From NCBI GenBank assembly GCA_031269165.1, contig JAISZQ010000350.1, positions 1-12,730 of the forward strand: a stretch of DNA of 12,730 nucleotides. The letters are read 5' to 3'. The notes beneath the pieces are model-generated. The model worked only from the letters and a program-made list of their open reading frames with translations. It was not told the DNA's origin and made no database searches. Positions 5,924 to 12,429 of this stretch are shown here, piece by piece (the stretch's first letter is position 1; each line of letters begins with the position of its first letter). This DNA is from Spirochaetaceae bacterium (lineage in GTDB: Bacteria > Spirochaetota > Spirochaetia > Treponematales > Breznakiellaceae). Both the position numbers and the translations under genes were made by a program.

Positions 5924-7576
5924 TTATTCCCACTCGATTGTGGCGGGGGGTTTGGAGGAGATGTCGTAGGTGACGCGGCCGATGTCGTGGATGGTGTTGG
6001 TGATGAGGGCGGCGATTTCGAGGAGGTCTTCGGGCGGGAAGGGGAAGACGTCGGCGGTCATGCCGTCGGCACTGGTCACGGCGCGGAGGGTCAGCACAGA
6101 GCCGTAACGCCGCTCGTCTCCGGCAACCCCGACCGAGCGCACGGGGAGCAGCACCGCGAAGGCTTGCCAGATCTGGTCGTAGAGGCCGCGCGCGCGTAAT
6201 TCCCCGATGTAGAGCGCGTCGGCTTCGCGGAGGATGGCGCATTTTTCTTTGGTCACTGCGCCGAGAATGCGGACGGCGAGGCCGGGGCCGGGGAAGGGGT
6301 GGCGGCCGATGATTGTTTCGTCCAGCGACACGAGGCGGCCCAGTGCGCGGGCTTCATCCTTGTATAACTTTTCAAGCGGCTCGATGATGCGGCCTTCCCG
6401 TCTGAGCGCGGCGACGAGGGGGCTTGCCACGTTGTGGTGGCTCTTGATGACGTGGGCCTTGTTCCCGACGCCCTTGCCGCTTTCGATGAGGTCGGTGTAG
6501 AGGGTGCCCTGCGCGAGGAGGTAGTCAGGCGGCAGGCCCAGACGGGCGACCTCGCGTTCCTGTATCGTGATGAAAAGGTCGCCGATGATTGCGCGTTTTT
6601 CTTCGGGTTGCTCTTTTCCGGCAAGCGCGGCAAGAAAGGCGTCCTCGGCCCGGATAATATGGAGGTGTTTCGCGCCGAGTTTCTTCAATGCGGCCTCGAC
6701 TTCCTCGGTCTCGTTCTTTCGCATGAGTCCGGTGTCAACATACATGAGATGCACGGCCTCGGCGGGGAGGCTCTTCAAGAGCAGCGCGGCGGTGACGCTC
6801 GAATCCACGCCGCCCGATATGAGGAGTAGCACGGTCTTGTTTCCGGCCTTCAGGCGGATCTCTTCGCGCAACTCGGCAAGGTAGTTTTCCATCGACCAGC
6901 CGCCCTGCGCCCCGCAAACCCCAAACACAAACGCGCCTAATAACGCGTTGCCGTACTCGCAGTGGGTCGCCTCCGGGTGGAACTGGAACCCGAACCAGGG
7001 TTTTTCGCGGTGATAGACGATGGCCGGATAGCCGCTCCCGCTTGTGCCGCACTGGACAAAGCCCGGCGCCAGTCTCGTGAGGGTGTCGCCGTGGGACATC
7101 CACGCGGTAAAAGTCCTGTCGGGGTTGGCCTCCGTCGGCGGAAAAAGGGACGGCGGAAGGGAATCGGAGGCCGGGACGGAAATCGCGGCGAAGAAAGCGG
7201 CAAAAAACGCGGCGGCGGCTTCCGGCGGTTCCCCCGATGCTTCCTCAAGGGTAAGCGTCACCGGAACGGGGCCAAATTCGCGGGTGGGAAGGGGCGCAAC
7301 CTCGCCGCCCTGATCGATGGTCATGCGCTGGAGGCCGTAGCAGATGCCCAAGAGGGGGAGGCCGCAGGTGTAGACGGACGGGTCCGCCTTCGCGCCGTTC
7401 GCGTAGACCGATTCGGGGGAACCGCTGAAGATGAGTCCCTTCACGCCGCGCAAATCGACGGCGGCCATGTCGCTGTCGCCGGGAATGATCTCGCTGTAGA
7501 CGCCGAGGTCGCGGATACGCCGTCCTATCAGCGCGGTCGTCTGGCTGCCGAAATCGAGGATTACTATTTTTTCCAT
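5924..7576 (-). CDS. guaA: GMP synthase (glutamine-hydrolysing)
   Basis: GuaA converts XMP, ATP and glutamine to GMP, the last step of guanine nucleotide synthesis; it is cytoplasmic and usually dimeric. The 550-residue protein has a class I amidotransferase domain with nucleophile Cys79 (LGICYGLQ) and the His200/Glu202 pair (FHPEATH). The ATP-pyrophosphatase domain has its P-loop at 254-260 (SGGVDSS). The dimerisation domain contains HPFPGPGLAVRI (426-437) and ends SKPPATIEWE. The Cys-to-His distance is 121 residues against 95 in E. coli GuaA (C86/H181), reflecting an Ala/Phe- and Pro-rich insert at about residues 112-150. The ATG at 7576 begins the standard MEKIVILDFGSQ; a longer frame to 7840 only shadows accD. 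It overlaps accD by 13 nt, implying translational coupling. The stop is followed by a short CCCCGCGGGG palindrome but no T run. Confidence 0.97.
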   Translation of the reverse strand: MEKIVILDFGSQTTALIGRRIRDLGVYSEIIPGDSDMAAVDLRGVKGLIFSGSPESVYANGAKADPSVYTCGLPLLGICYGLQRMTIDQGGEVAPLPTREFGPVPVTLTLEEASGEPPEAAAAFFAAFFAAISVPASDSLPPSLFPPTEANPDRTFTAWMSHGDTLTRLAPGFVQCGTSGSGYPAIVYHREKPWFGFQFHPEATHCEYGNALLGAFVFGVCGAQGGWSMENYLAELREEIRLKAGNKTVLLLISGGVDSSVTAALLLKSLPAEAVHLMYVDTGLMRKNETEEVEAALKKLGAKHLHIIRAEDAFLAALAGKEQPEEKRAIIGDLFITIQEREVARLGLPPDYLLAQGTLYTDLIESGKGVGNKAHVIKSHHNVASPLVAALRREGRIIEPLEKLYKDEARALGRLVSLDETIIGRHPFPGPGLAVRILGAVTKEKCAILREADALYIGELRARGLYDQIWQAFAVLLPVRSVGVAGDERRYGSVLTLRAVTSADGMTADVFPFPPEDLLEIAALITNTIHDIGRVTYDISSKPPATIEWE

Positions 7577-8370
7577 TGTTTTCCCCCACGAAGGTCGGCC
7601 GCGTGCAGATCGATAAGGTAGGAGAGCGTCTTCTTTTGCTCCTGCCGCGCCACAACGAGATCGGCGAACCCCTTGTCCCGCACCATCTCGGCCCGGCGGA
7701 ACCCCTCCGGCAGTTTTTCGCGGATCGTCCCCTCGATGACCCGTTCCCCGGCAAACCCGACGAGCGCCCCCGGCTCGGCGATGATGATGTCGCCAAGCAT
7801 GGCGAAGGACGCGGTAACGCCCCCCATCGTCGGGTCGCATAGCACGACAAAGTAGGGAATCCGCGCCTCGTCGAGCTCCGCTGCCATCGCCGAGGTCTTG
7901 GCCATCTGCATGAGGCTGAAGATACCCTCCTGCATCCGCGCCCCGCCCGAAGTCGCGTAAATCACCAGCGGCATCCGCTCGTCGAGACTCCGCTGCATCG
8001 CCCGGCAGATCTTCTCGCCGACCACCGACCCCATCGACCCGCCCATAAAACCAAACGACATCAGCGCGAGCACCACCGGTTTCCCCTCAATCGCGCACAC
8101 CCCGGTAATCACGGCGTCCTTCATGTTGGTCTTGGCCTCCGCCGCCGAAAGTTTTTCCTCGTAGGTCTGAAACGCGATCGGGTTCTGCGACTGCACGTCC
8201 TCGCCAAACTCGGCAAACGTCCCCGCATCCGCAAGATAGGCAATCCGCTCCGCCGGTTCCATCCGGTAATGATGCCCGCACGAAGGGCAGGTCGAAAGTG
8301 CCGCCTTCACCGCATCTTCATCATGGTTCGCGCCGCACGCCGGGCACGTGGTGTTGGTATTCTCGCTCAT
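7564..8370 (-). CDS. accD: Acetyl-CoA carboxylase carboxyltransferase subunit beta
   Basis: AccD pairs with AccA to move the carboxyl group from biotin to acetyl-CoA, making malonyl-CoA for fatty-acid synthesis. The 268-residue protein begins with the AccD zinc ribbon: CPAC, 15 residues, then CPSC (residues about 9-31). The crotonase-like carboxyltransferase core follows, with KTNMKDAVITGVCAIEG, MSFGFMGGSMGSVVGEKI, SGGARMQEGI, DPTMGGVTASFAMLGDI and GFAGERVIEGTIREKLPEGF. The ATG at 8370 gives the expected N-terminus. No Shine-Dalgarno is visible there, while a -10-like TACAAT lies only 8 nt upstream, so a leaderless or near-leaderless message is possible. An in-frame start at 8436 adds 22 unconserved residues. 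accA is not in the window; the partner downstream is guaA, with a 13-nt overlap. Confidence 0.96.
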   Translation of the reverse strand: MSENTNTTCPACGANHDEDAVKAALSTCPSCGHHYRMEPAERIAYLADAGTFAEFGEDVQSQNPIAFQTYEEKLSAAEAKTNMKDAVITGVCAIEGKPVVLALMSFGFMGGSMGSVVGEKICRAMQRSLDERMPLVIYATSGGARMQEGIFSLMQMAKTSAMAAELDEARIPYFVVLCDPTMGGVTASFAMLGDIIIAEPGALVGFAGERVIEGTIREKLPEGFRRAEMVRDKGFADLVVARQEQKKTLSYLIDLHAADLRGGKQWKK

Positions 8371-8378
8371 TGAGAGGC

Positions 8379-8405
8379 ATTGTAGCGGAAAAGGTGCCTT
8401 GTGAA
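8379..8405 (-). promoter_or_regulatory. Putative accD-guaA promoter, near-leaderless
   Basis: On the minus strand TACAAT (8379-8384) is a good -10. TTCACA (8400-8405) matches the -35 at five of six positions but with a short 15-nt spacer; at 17 nt the match is poor. The predicted start is about two bases before the accD ATG at 8370. Confidence 0.4.
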
Positions 8406-8430
8406 TAGGGATAAGGCGCGTTGCGTGCTG

Positions 8431-8455
8431 TTTCAAAACGAACCGCGTTTTGGAA
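8431..8455 (-). terminator. Hairpin downstream of the aspartic protease gene
   Basis: A 10-bp stem including one wobble pair (TTCCAAAACG/CGTTTTGAAA on the minus strand) with a 5-nt loop begins 6 nt past the protease stop. No U run follows. Part of it is the sequence CTGTTTCAAAAC (8428-8439), which recurs at 8907 and, inverted, at 9290, so it may be a repeat-derived end rather than a dedicated terminator. Confidence 0.4.
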
Positions 8456-8460
8456 GAGCC

Positions 8461-8889
8461 TCACCTAATCACGTTGTACCGTTGGTCGCCGTGTGCGCCG
8501 ATGACCTCTTGTGTTTTCGGGTGGATCATCAAGTCCAGTCCTTCCAAAGGCAATGCGCCCAAGAGGACATCTTTCTCATCGGGGACGACTACCGCCTCAC
8601 AGGGGGTCTTTCGGTCTCTCCAGCGGACCTCCACGTATTCCGTTACCTGGCTGGAAATCTTTCCCCCGCCTACGACAGTAGACTCACTGGGGCCCTCCAC
8701 TCGCAGTCCCAGCTTCTGCCGGGTTGCCTCGTTGATGACCAGCGTCCACGCGCCATCGGACCGCAGGTCCGCATCTACCACGGCGTTGACCGTGACCTGT
8801 CCAACTTGATCATGGGGCATATATCCCCCATCCGCGATGCCTTTTTCCCGAATGTTGACCAGAGTAATTTCCGTTTTTACTTCGCCCAT
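8461..8889 (-). CDS. Clan AA (retropepsin-like) aspartic protease, altered active site
   Basis: This 142-residue protein has the layout of the small bacterial retropepsin-like proteins: an N-terminal strand region (MGEVKTEITLVN), the catalytic strand followed by GAWTLVINEATRQKLGL, a flap-like stretch with a VVGGGK turn, then VEVRWRDRKTPCEAVVVP and the closing LLGALPLEGLDLMIHP. Such proteins would work as homodimers, each giving one Asp of a D-T/S-G motif. Here the motif reads VVDADLRSDGAW, so five extra residues separate the first Asp from the usual follow-on GAW, and there is no D-T-G or D-S-G. Activity is therefore doubtful. The ATG at 8889 has AAGGAG 6 nt upstream; the longer frame to 8925 would begin inside a repeat end. 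Members of this family are often found singly in bacterial genomes, and the natural substrate is unknown. Confidence 0.8.
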   Translation of the reverse strand: MGEVKTEITLVNIREKGIADGGYMPHDQVGQVTVNAVVDADLRSDGAWTLVINEATRQKLGLRVEGPSESTVVGGGKISSQVTEYVEVRWRDRKTPCEAVVVPDEKDVLLGALPLEGLDLMIHPKTQEVIGAHGDQRYNVIR

Positions 8890-8906
8890 ATAGTTCTCCT
8901 TCGAGT

Positions 8907-9290
8907 CTGTTTCAAAACCCAGCAAAAAGGGGGATCGGCAATGTGCCGTGTCTCCCCCTTCGCTCCGGCCAAGCTCAAACCATTGCGGGGTATAATACCC
9001 CGCAATGGTTTGAGCCGTCCTCCGCTATCCCCCTCAGCGGGGGGACAAAACCATGCGGTGCATGGTGGCCAAGCGTTGCTTGGCTTGGTGGGCGTACCCC
9101 AAGCGTCCACGGACGGACGCATTACTGAAGCACACCGTGTGTGCCGCACACCTACGGTGTGCCACGCCCCGGCCCGGAAGCCCGAAGCAGGACGCGGAGG
9201 GCTGTAGGGGCCCCCCGAAGGCGACCCGCAGGGCTCGCCCCGCCCCCCGAATCACGGCGGAGGCTTGCATCCCGTGGGGTTTTGAAACAG
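8907..9290 (-). repeat. Mosaic repeat, copy B, bounded by 14-bp inverted repeats
   Basis: CTGTTTCAAAACCC (8907-8920) and its perfect complement GGGTTTTGAAACAG (9277-9290) bound a 384-bp non-coding element, the layout of a miniature inverted-repeat element. Inside, in the minus sense and in order, are blocks matching copy C: CCCCCGAATCAC, AGGACG/CCGGGCC-type blocks, a block containing GCGTCCGTCCGTGGACGC, GGGGTACGCCCAC, CATGCACCGCATGGT, GAGGGGG-TAGCG and GGAGCGAAGGGGGAGAC. About 20 bp (near 9072-9091) and a perfect palindrome (8973-9015) are particular to this copy. The element's edge lies next to the ribosome binding site of the protease gene, so it may have displaced that gene's promoter. No transposase is present, so movement would need help from elsewhere. 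Confidence 0.75.
8973..9015. repeat. Perfect 21-bp palindrome with a 1-nt centre
   Basis: GCTCAAACCATTGCGGGGTA and the next base are followed by a single A and then their exact complement, giving 43 nt with no mismatch. It sits inside mosaic copy B at a point where copy C has different sequence. A shorter analogous hairpin (AGGGG-CTATAA-CCCCT) occurs near 12405-12421. The core TATAAT around 8991 is a by-product of the palindrome, though it could act as a -10 in either direction. Confidence 0.9.
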
Positions 9291-9400
9291 CCTCCTTCAT
9301 AAAAATGATGAATCCATAATACGCGAGAAGCAAGAAATAATAAAGGGCCGTCTGTCTCCCCGGGGAAAAGGCGTGCGGACCGCCCATTGCGTGCGGGCCA

Positions 9401-10319
9401 CGTCATTGCGAGCGAGCCGCTCGGTCGAGCGGAGCGAAGCAATCCAGGGTGGGCCTTTCTTAACTGGATTGCTTTGTCGCCTTGCTCCTCGCAATGACGA
9501 CTCTGCCACGAACCGACACGAACAAATGCATCTGATGTGCCTCGTCATTGCGAGCGAAGCGAAGCAATCCAGGGCGGGACCTTTCTTGACTGGATTGCTT
9601 TGTCGCTGACGGCAAGTTGCCGCCTCCTCGCAATGACGACTCTGCCACGAACCGACACGAACAAATGTATCTGATGTGCCTCGTCATTGCGAGCGCAGCG
9701 AAGCAATCCAGGGTGGGAGCCTTTCTTAACTGGATTGCTTCGTCGCCTTGCTCCTCGCAATGACGACTCTGCCACGAACCGACACGAACAAATGTATCTG
9801 ATGTGCCTCGTCATTGCGAGCGAAGCGAAGCAATCCAGGGTGGGAGCCTTTCTTAACTGGATTGCTTTGTCGCCTTGCTCCTCGCAATGACGACTCTGCC
9901 ACGAACCAACACGAACAAATGTATCTGATGTGCCTCGTCATTGCGAGCGAAGCGAAGCAATCCAGGGTGGGGGCCTTTCTTGACTGGATCGCTTCGTCGC
10001 TGACAGCAAGTTGCCGCCTCCTCGCAATGACGACTCTGCCACGAACCGACACGAACAAATGTATCTGATGTGCCACGTCATTGCGAGCGAAGCGAAGCAA
10101 TCCAGGGTGGGCCTTTCTTGACTGGATTGCTTCGTCGCTGACGGCAAGTTGCCGCCTCCTCGCAATGACGACTCTGCCACGAACCGACACGAACAAATGC
10201 ATCTGATGTGCCTGTCATTGCGAGCAGGCCTCGTCATTGCGAGCGAAGCGAAGCAATCCAGGGTGGATGGGGGGCTTTCTTGACTGGATTGCTTCGTCGC
10301 TTCGCTCCTCGCAATGACG
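9401..10319. repeat. Array of seven long hairpin repeats with constant 43-nt spacers
   Basis: Seven units start CGTCATTGCGAG and end CTCGCAATGACG: 9401-9499, 9543-9638, 9682-9765, 9809-9892, 9936-10032, 10076-10170 and 10232-10319. Each folds into a long imperfect hairpin (outer arms, GAAGCAATCCAG paired with CTGGATTGCTTC, G-rich loop). Unit length varies from 84 to 99 bp because the right arm is either short (CCTTGCTCCTCG) or long (CTGACGGCAAGTTGCCGCC), and because unit 1 has an expanded left arm. The first five spacers are all exactly 43 nt and almost identical (ACTCTGCCACGAACCGAC...GATGTGCCT). The last is interrupted by a stray half-unit at 10213-10224. CGTCATTGCGAG elements are widespread dispersed palindromes in many bacteria. 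No gene lies within; the long frames here are shadows. Confidence 0.95.
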
Positions 10320-10533
10320 GCATTTTCCATTCGCCTGCGGCGCATGTGCCGCTTTTGAACGGGCGCACGGTCGTCGGCGATAGGGGATTCGGTTTGAGTG
10401 CCGTCTGTTATGGAAAGGGAAACCTCTCCTCGTTGAGGAGATAAAAATACCTGAAAAAGGCCATGCAGATTCTCATGCCGCGTGAAGGATGAGGACATTT
10501 CTATTGAACGTTGACACCCCAACAAACTTTCTC
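10320..10533. other. Intergenic stretch upstream of tatD
   Basis: No gene is supported. A 6-bp hairpin CTCCTC-GTT-GAGGAG at about 10426-10440, followed by ATAAAAAT, is a weak terminator-like structure on the plus strand. An additional TTGACA at about 10511-10516 has no -10 at the right distance. Confidence 0.5.
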
Positions 10534-10562
10534 TTGACAAATCATTTTGCCTGTGATAGAGT
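10534..10562 (+). promoter_or_regulatory. tatD-dus promoter
   Basis: A perfect -35 TTGACA (10534-10539), a 17-nt spacer and TAGAGT (10557-10562) predict a start near 10569, only about 5 nt before the tatD ATG. TATATA at 10562-10567 is a stronger -10 match but would need a 22-nt spacer. Either way the leader is too short for a Shine-Dalgarno, and none is visible. Confidence 0.6.
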
Positions 10563-10573
10563 ATATACAAGCC

Positions 10574-11365
10574 ATGCAGTACTTCGATACTCACGCTCAT
10601 ATAGGGCTCATTTATGATGACCCTATTGAACAGCTTTTTGTTACTCAGGAGGCGCGTCAAGCCTCCGTGTCGCGGATCATCTCGATCTGCAACAGTCTCA
10701 CTGACTTTAGCCGGGTGTATAACAACCTGGTTTCCGCGCCGAACGTGTATCATGCGGTCGGGGTCTCGCCGTCGGAGGTGCAGCGGGCGGGCAAGACGTG
10801 GCAGACGGATGTCGAGAAATTTGCCAAACTGCCCCGGATCGTCGCGATTGGGGAGACCGGCTTGGACTATTACCACAAGTTCGGCGACAAGAAGTCCCAA
10901 ATTGAGTTGTTTATCGGTCATCTTGACACGGCCGAGCGGCTGGGTCTTCCGGTGATCGTTCACAACCGTGAGGCGGGCTATGACATTCTCGACATTCTCA
11001 AGGACCGGATCCCGTCTCGGGGCGGCGTTTTTCACTGCTATTCCGAGGACGCGCGGTATGCCGAAAGGGTGCTGGCCTCCGGGTTGAATATGTTTTTCTC
11101 TTTCGCGGGCAACCTCACCTACCGGAACGCGCGGAACCTGCACGAGACGGTCGCCGTGTTGCCGCTTGACCGCATTCTCATCGAGTCGGAAAGCCCGTTC
11201 ATGGTGCCGGCCGATTTCCGGGGCAAGCGTAATATGCCGAAATACCTCCCGATCACCGCGCAGTATCTCGCCGATATGCTCAATATAAGCGACGAGGAAC
11301 TGGCCACGGCACTCTGGGAGAATTCCAACCGGTTCTTCGGCCTTCCGAACGATGGGGCTCCATAA
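10574..11365 (+). CDS. tatD: TatD-family metal-dependent hydrolase (DNase-like)
   Basis: TatD proteins are TIM-barrel metallohydrolases with 3'-5' exonuclease or endonuclease activity, linked to DNA repair and turnover. The 263-residue protein shows FDTHAHIG (ligands His7, His9), IGETGLDYY (Glu94), VIVHNREA (His130) and GVFHCYS (His154), followed by the typical GKRNMP and ENSNRFFGL ending. At the last metal-ligand position the family motif ETDSP reads ESESP (residues 204-208), replacing Asp by Glu, a conservative but unusual change. The ATG at 10574 places the HxH motif at the normal distance; an upstream TTG at 10547 lies inside the promoter. No Shine-Dalgarno is visible, suggesting short-leader translation. 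The 3' end overlaps dus by 14 nt, so the two are co-expressed. The paralogue (TatD, YcfH or YjjV type) cannot be distinguished here. Confidence 0.92.
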   Translation: MQYFDTHAHIGLIYDDPIEQLFVTQEARQASVSRIISICNSLTDFSRVYNNLVSAPNVYHAVGVSPSEVQRAGKTWQTDVEKFAKLPRIVAIGETGLDYYHKFGDKKSQIELFIGHLDTAERLGLPVIVHNREAGYDILDILKDRIPSRGGVFHCYSEDARYAERVLASGLNMFFSFAGNLTYRNARNLHETVAVLPLDRILIESESPFMVPADFRGKRNMPKYLPITAQYLADMLNISDEELATALWENSNRFFGLPNDGAP

Positions 11366-12374
11366 CCCGGTCAGAATCGGCGGCGTTTCCCTTCACGGCA
11401 ACCTGTTTCTCGCCCCGGTCGCGGGTTATACGGACCGTGTCTTTCGCGGTTTGTGCGTGGATCACGGCGCGGATTTTACCTTTACCGAGTTGATCTCAAG
11501 CGAGGCCCTCTTTCGCAACAAGGCAAAGACGTTTCCCCTGCTTGAACGCGCCGCCAATGAAACGCGGTACGGGATTCAGCTTTTCGGGGCGAATCCCGCC
11601 GTGATGGCAACGGCGGTTGCCGCGCTCGCGCCGTTTTGCCCCTCCGTCATCGACATCAACGCCGGGTGTCCCGTCCCCAAAGTGGTAAAAACCGGCGCGG
11701 GGGCGGCACTGATGAAAACGCCCCGTCTCTTGGGAGAGATTGTGGCGGCTGTGGTGAAGGCTGTCGAGGGTCTGTCCCCAGTGGAAGGGGCCTGTCCCCC
11801 GATAGACGAAGGGCCTGTCCCCGTCACCGTCAAGATTCGTTCAGGCTGGGATGCCTCGTCCCTCAACTATCTGGAGTGCGCGAAAATTGCGCGGGAAGCG
11901 GGGGCCGCGATGGTTACGCTCCACGCCCGCACTCGCGCCCAAGGGTATGGCGGCACGGCGGACTGGGAACATATCGCCCGTCTGACGGCGGAAATGGACA
12001 TCCCCGTCTGCGGCTCAGGCGACCTTTTTGCGGCAACGGATGCGGAACGAATGCTGTCCGAAACCCATTGTGCCGCCGTGATGTTTGCGCGGGGCGCACT
12101 GGGTAACCCTTTCATCTTCGCGGAAACGCGGTGTTTGCTCGAAAAAACGCCCTACACGCCGCCCCCGCCTGAGCACTATGTCGAAACTGCGTTAGCCCAT
12201 CTGCGTTCCACTCTTGCGATCGTCGGCGAAGAGGCCGCCTGTCGCGCGATGCGGGCCCACTTTTGCCACTACCTTAAAGGAGTTCCCCATGCCGCCTCGT
12301 TGCGCGACCGGGTCGTGCGGGCCAAAACGTTACGGGAATACGAGGACGCGGTTTCCACGATTCGCTCATTATAG
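11352..12374 (+). CDS. dusB: tRNA-dihydrouridine synthase (Dus, DusB-like)
   Basis: Dus enzymes use FMN and NADPH to reduce specific uridines in tRNA. The 340-residue protein has the N-terminal LAPVAGYTDRVFRGL, the catalytic Cys106 in DINAGCPVPKVVKTGAGAAL, the FMN-site motifs VKIRSGWD (160-167), LHARTRAQGYGGTADW (190-205) and PVCGSGDLF, and the C-terminal helical tRNA-binding domain (HYLKGVP). These fit the DusB group best, though the subtype is uncertain. Between the helix after Cys106 and the KIRSGW strand is an insert of about 18 residues (139-156, EGLSPVEGACPPIDEGPV) encoded by three GGG-CTGTCCCC-type repeat units. It keeps the frame and lies where a surface loop is expected. The start ATG 11352 overlaps the end of tatD by 14 nt, with no clear Shine-Dalgarno, so translation is probably coupled. 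Confidence 0.93.
   Translation: MGLHNPVRIGGVSLHGNLFLAPVAGYTDRVFRGLCVDHGADFTFTELISSEALFRNKAKTFPLLERAANETRYGIQLFGANPAVMATAVAALAPFCPSVIDINAGCPVPKVVKTGAGAALMKTPRLLGEIVAAVVKAVEGLSPVEGACPPIDEGPVPVTVKIRSGWDASSLNYLECAKIAREAGAAMVTLHARTRAQGYGGTADWEHIARLTAEMDIPVCGSGDLFAATDAERMLSETHCAAVMFARGALGNPFIFAETRCLLEKTPYTPPPPEHYVETALAHLRSTLAIVGEEAACRAMRAHFCHYLKGVPHAASLRDRVVRAKTLREYEDAVSTIRSL
11768..11822 (+). repeat. Three GGGNCTGTCCCC units inside dus
   Basis: GGGTCTGTCCCC (11768-11779), GGGGCCTGTCCCCC (11787-11800) and GGGCCTGTCCCC (11811-11822) recur at intervals of about 20-24 bp and encode the extra loop of Dus. The core matches the head of each unit of the intergenic array at 2065-2480 (GGGGCTGTCCCC). Confidence 0.8.
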
Positions 12375-12429
12375 CGCTTCTGCCAAAAAGCCACGTCCAG
12401 AGCAAGGGGCTATAACCCCTCCATTCCGC

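Noticed and set aside
7577..7840. N-terminal extension of guaA
   Set aside because: The added 88 residues are out-of-frame accD sequence. MEKIVILDFGSQ at 7576 is the standard GuaA start.
8401..9207. 268-residue plus-strand ORF over the protease gene and mosaic repeat
   Set aside because: It is a shadow of the minus-strand protease frame, which has a ribosome binding site and a recognisable fold, and it continues into non-coding repeat.
8907..9290. Autonomous insertion sequence
   Set aside because: It has inverted ends but no transposase reading frame in 384 bp, and no target-site duplication that I could see. Described as a non-autonomous repeat instead.
9401..10319. CRISPR array
   Set aside because: The repeated units are 84-99 bp hairpins and the 'spacers' are nearly identical 43-mers. 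CRISPR arrays have short identical repeats and unique spacers, and no cas genes are present.
9938..11143. 401-residue minus-strand ORF and similar frames over the hairpin array and tatD
   Set aside because: It is antisense to tatD and then runs through repeats (recurring VIARSEATKQS-type peptide), with no start signal. The real gene is tatD on the plus strand.
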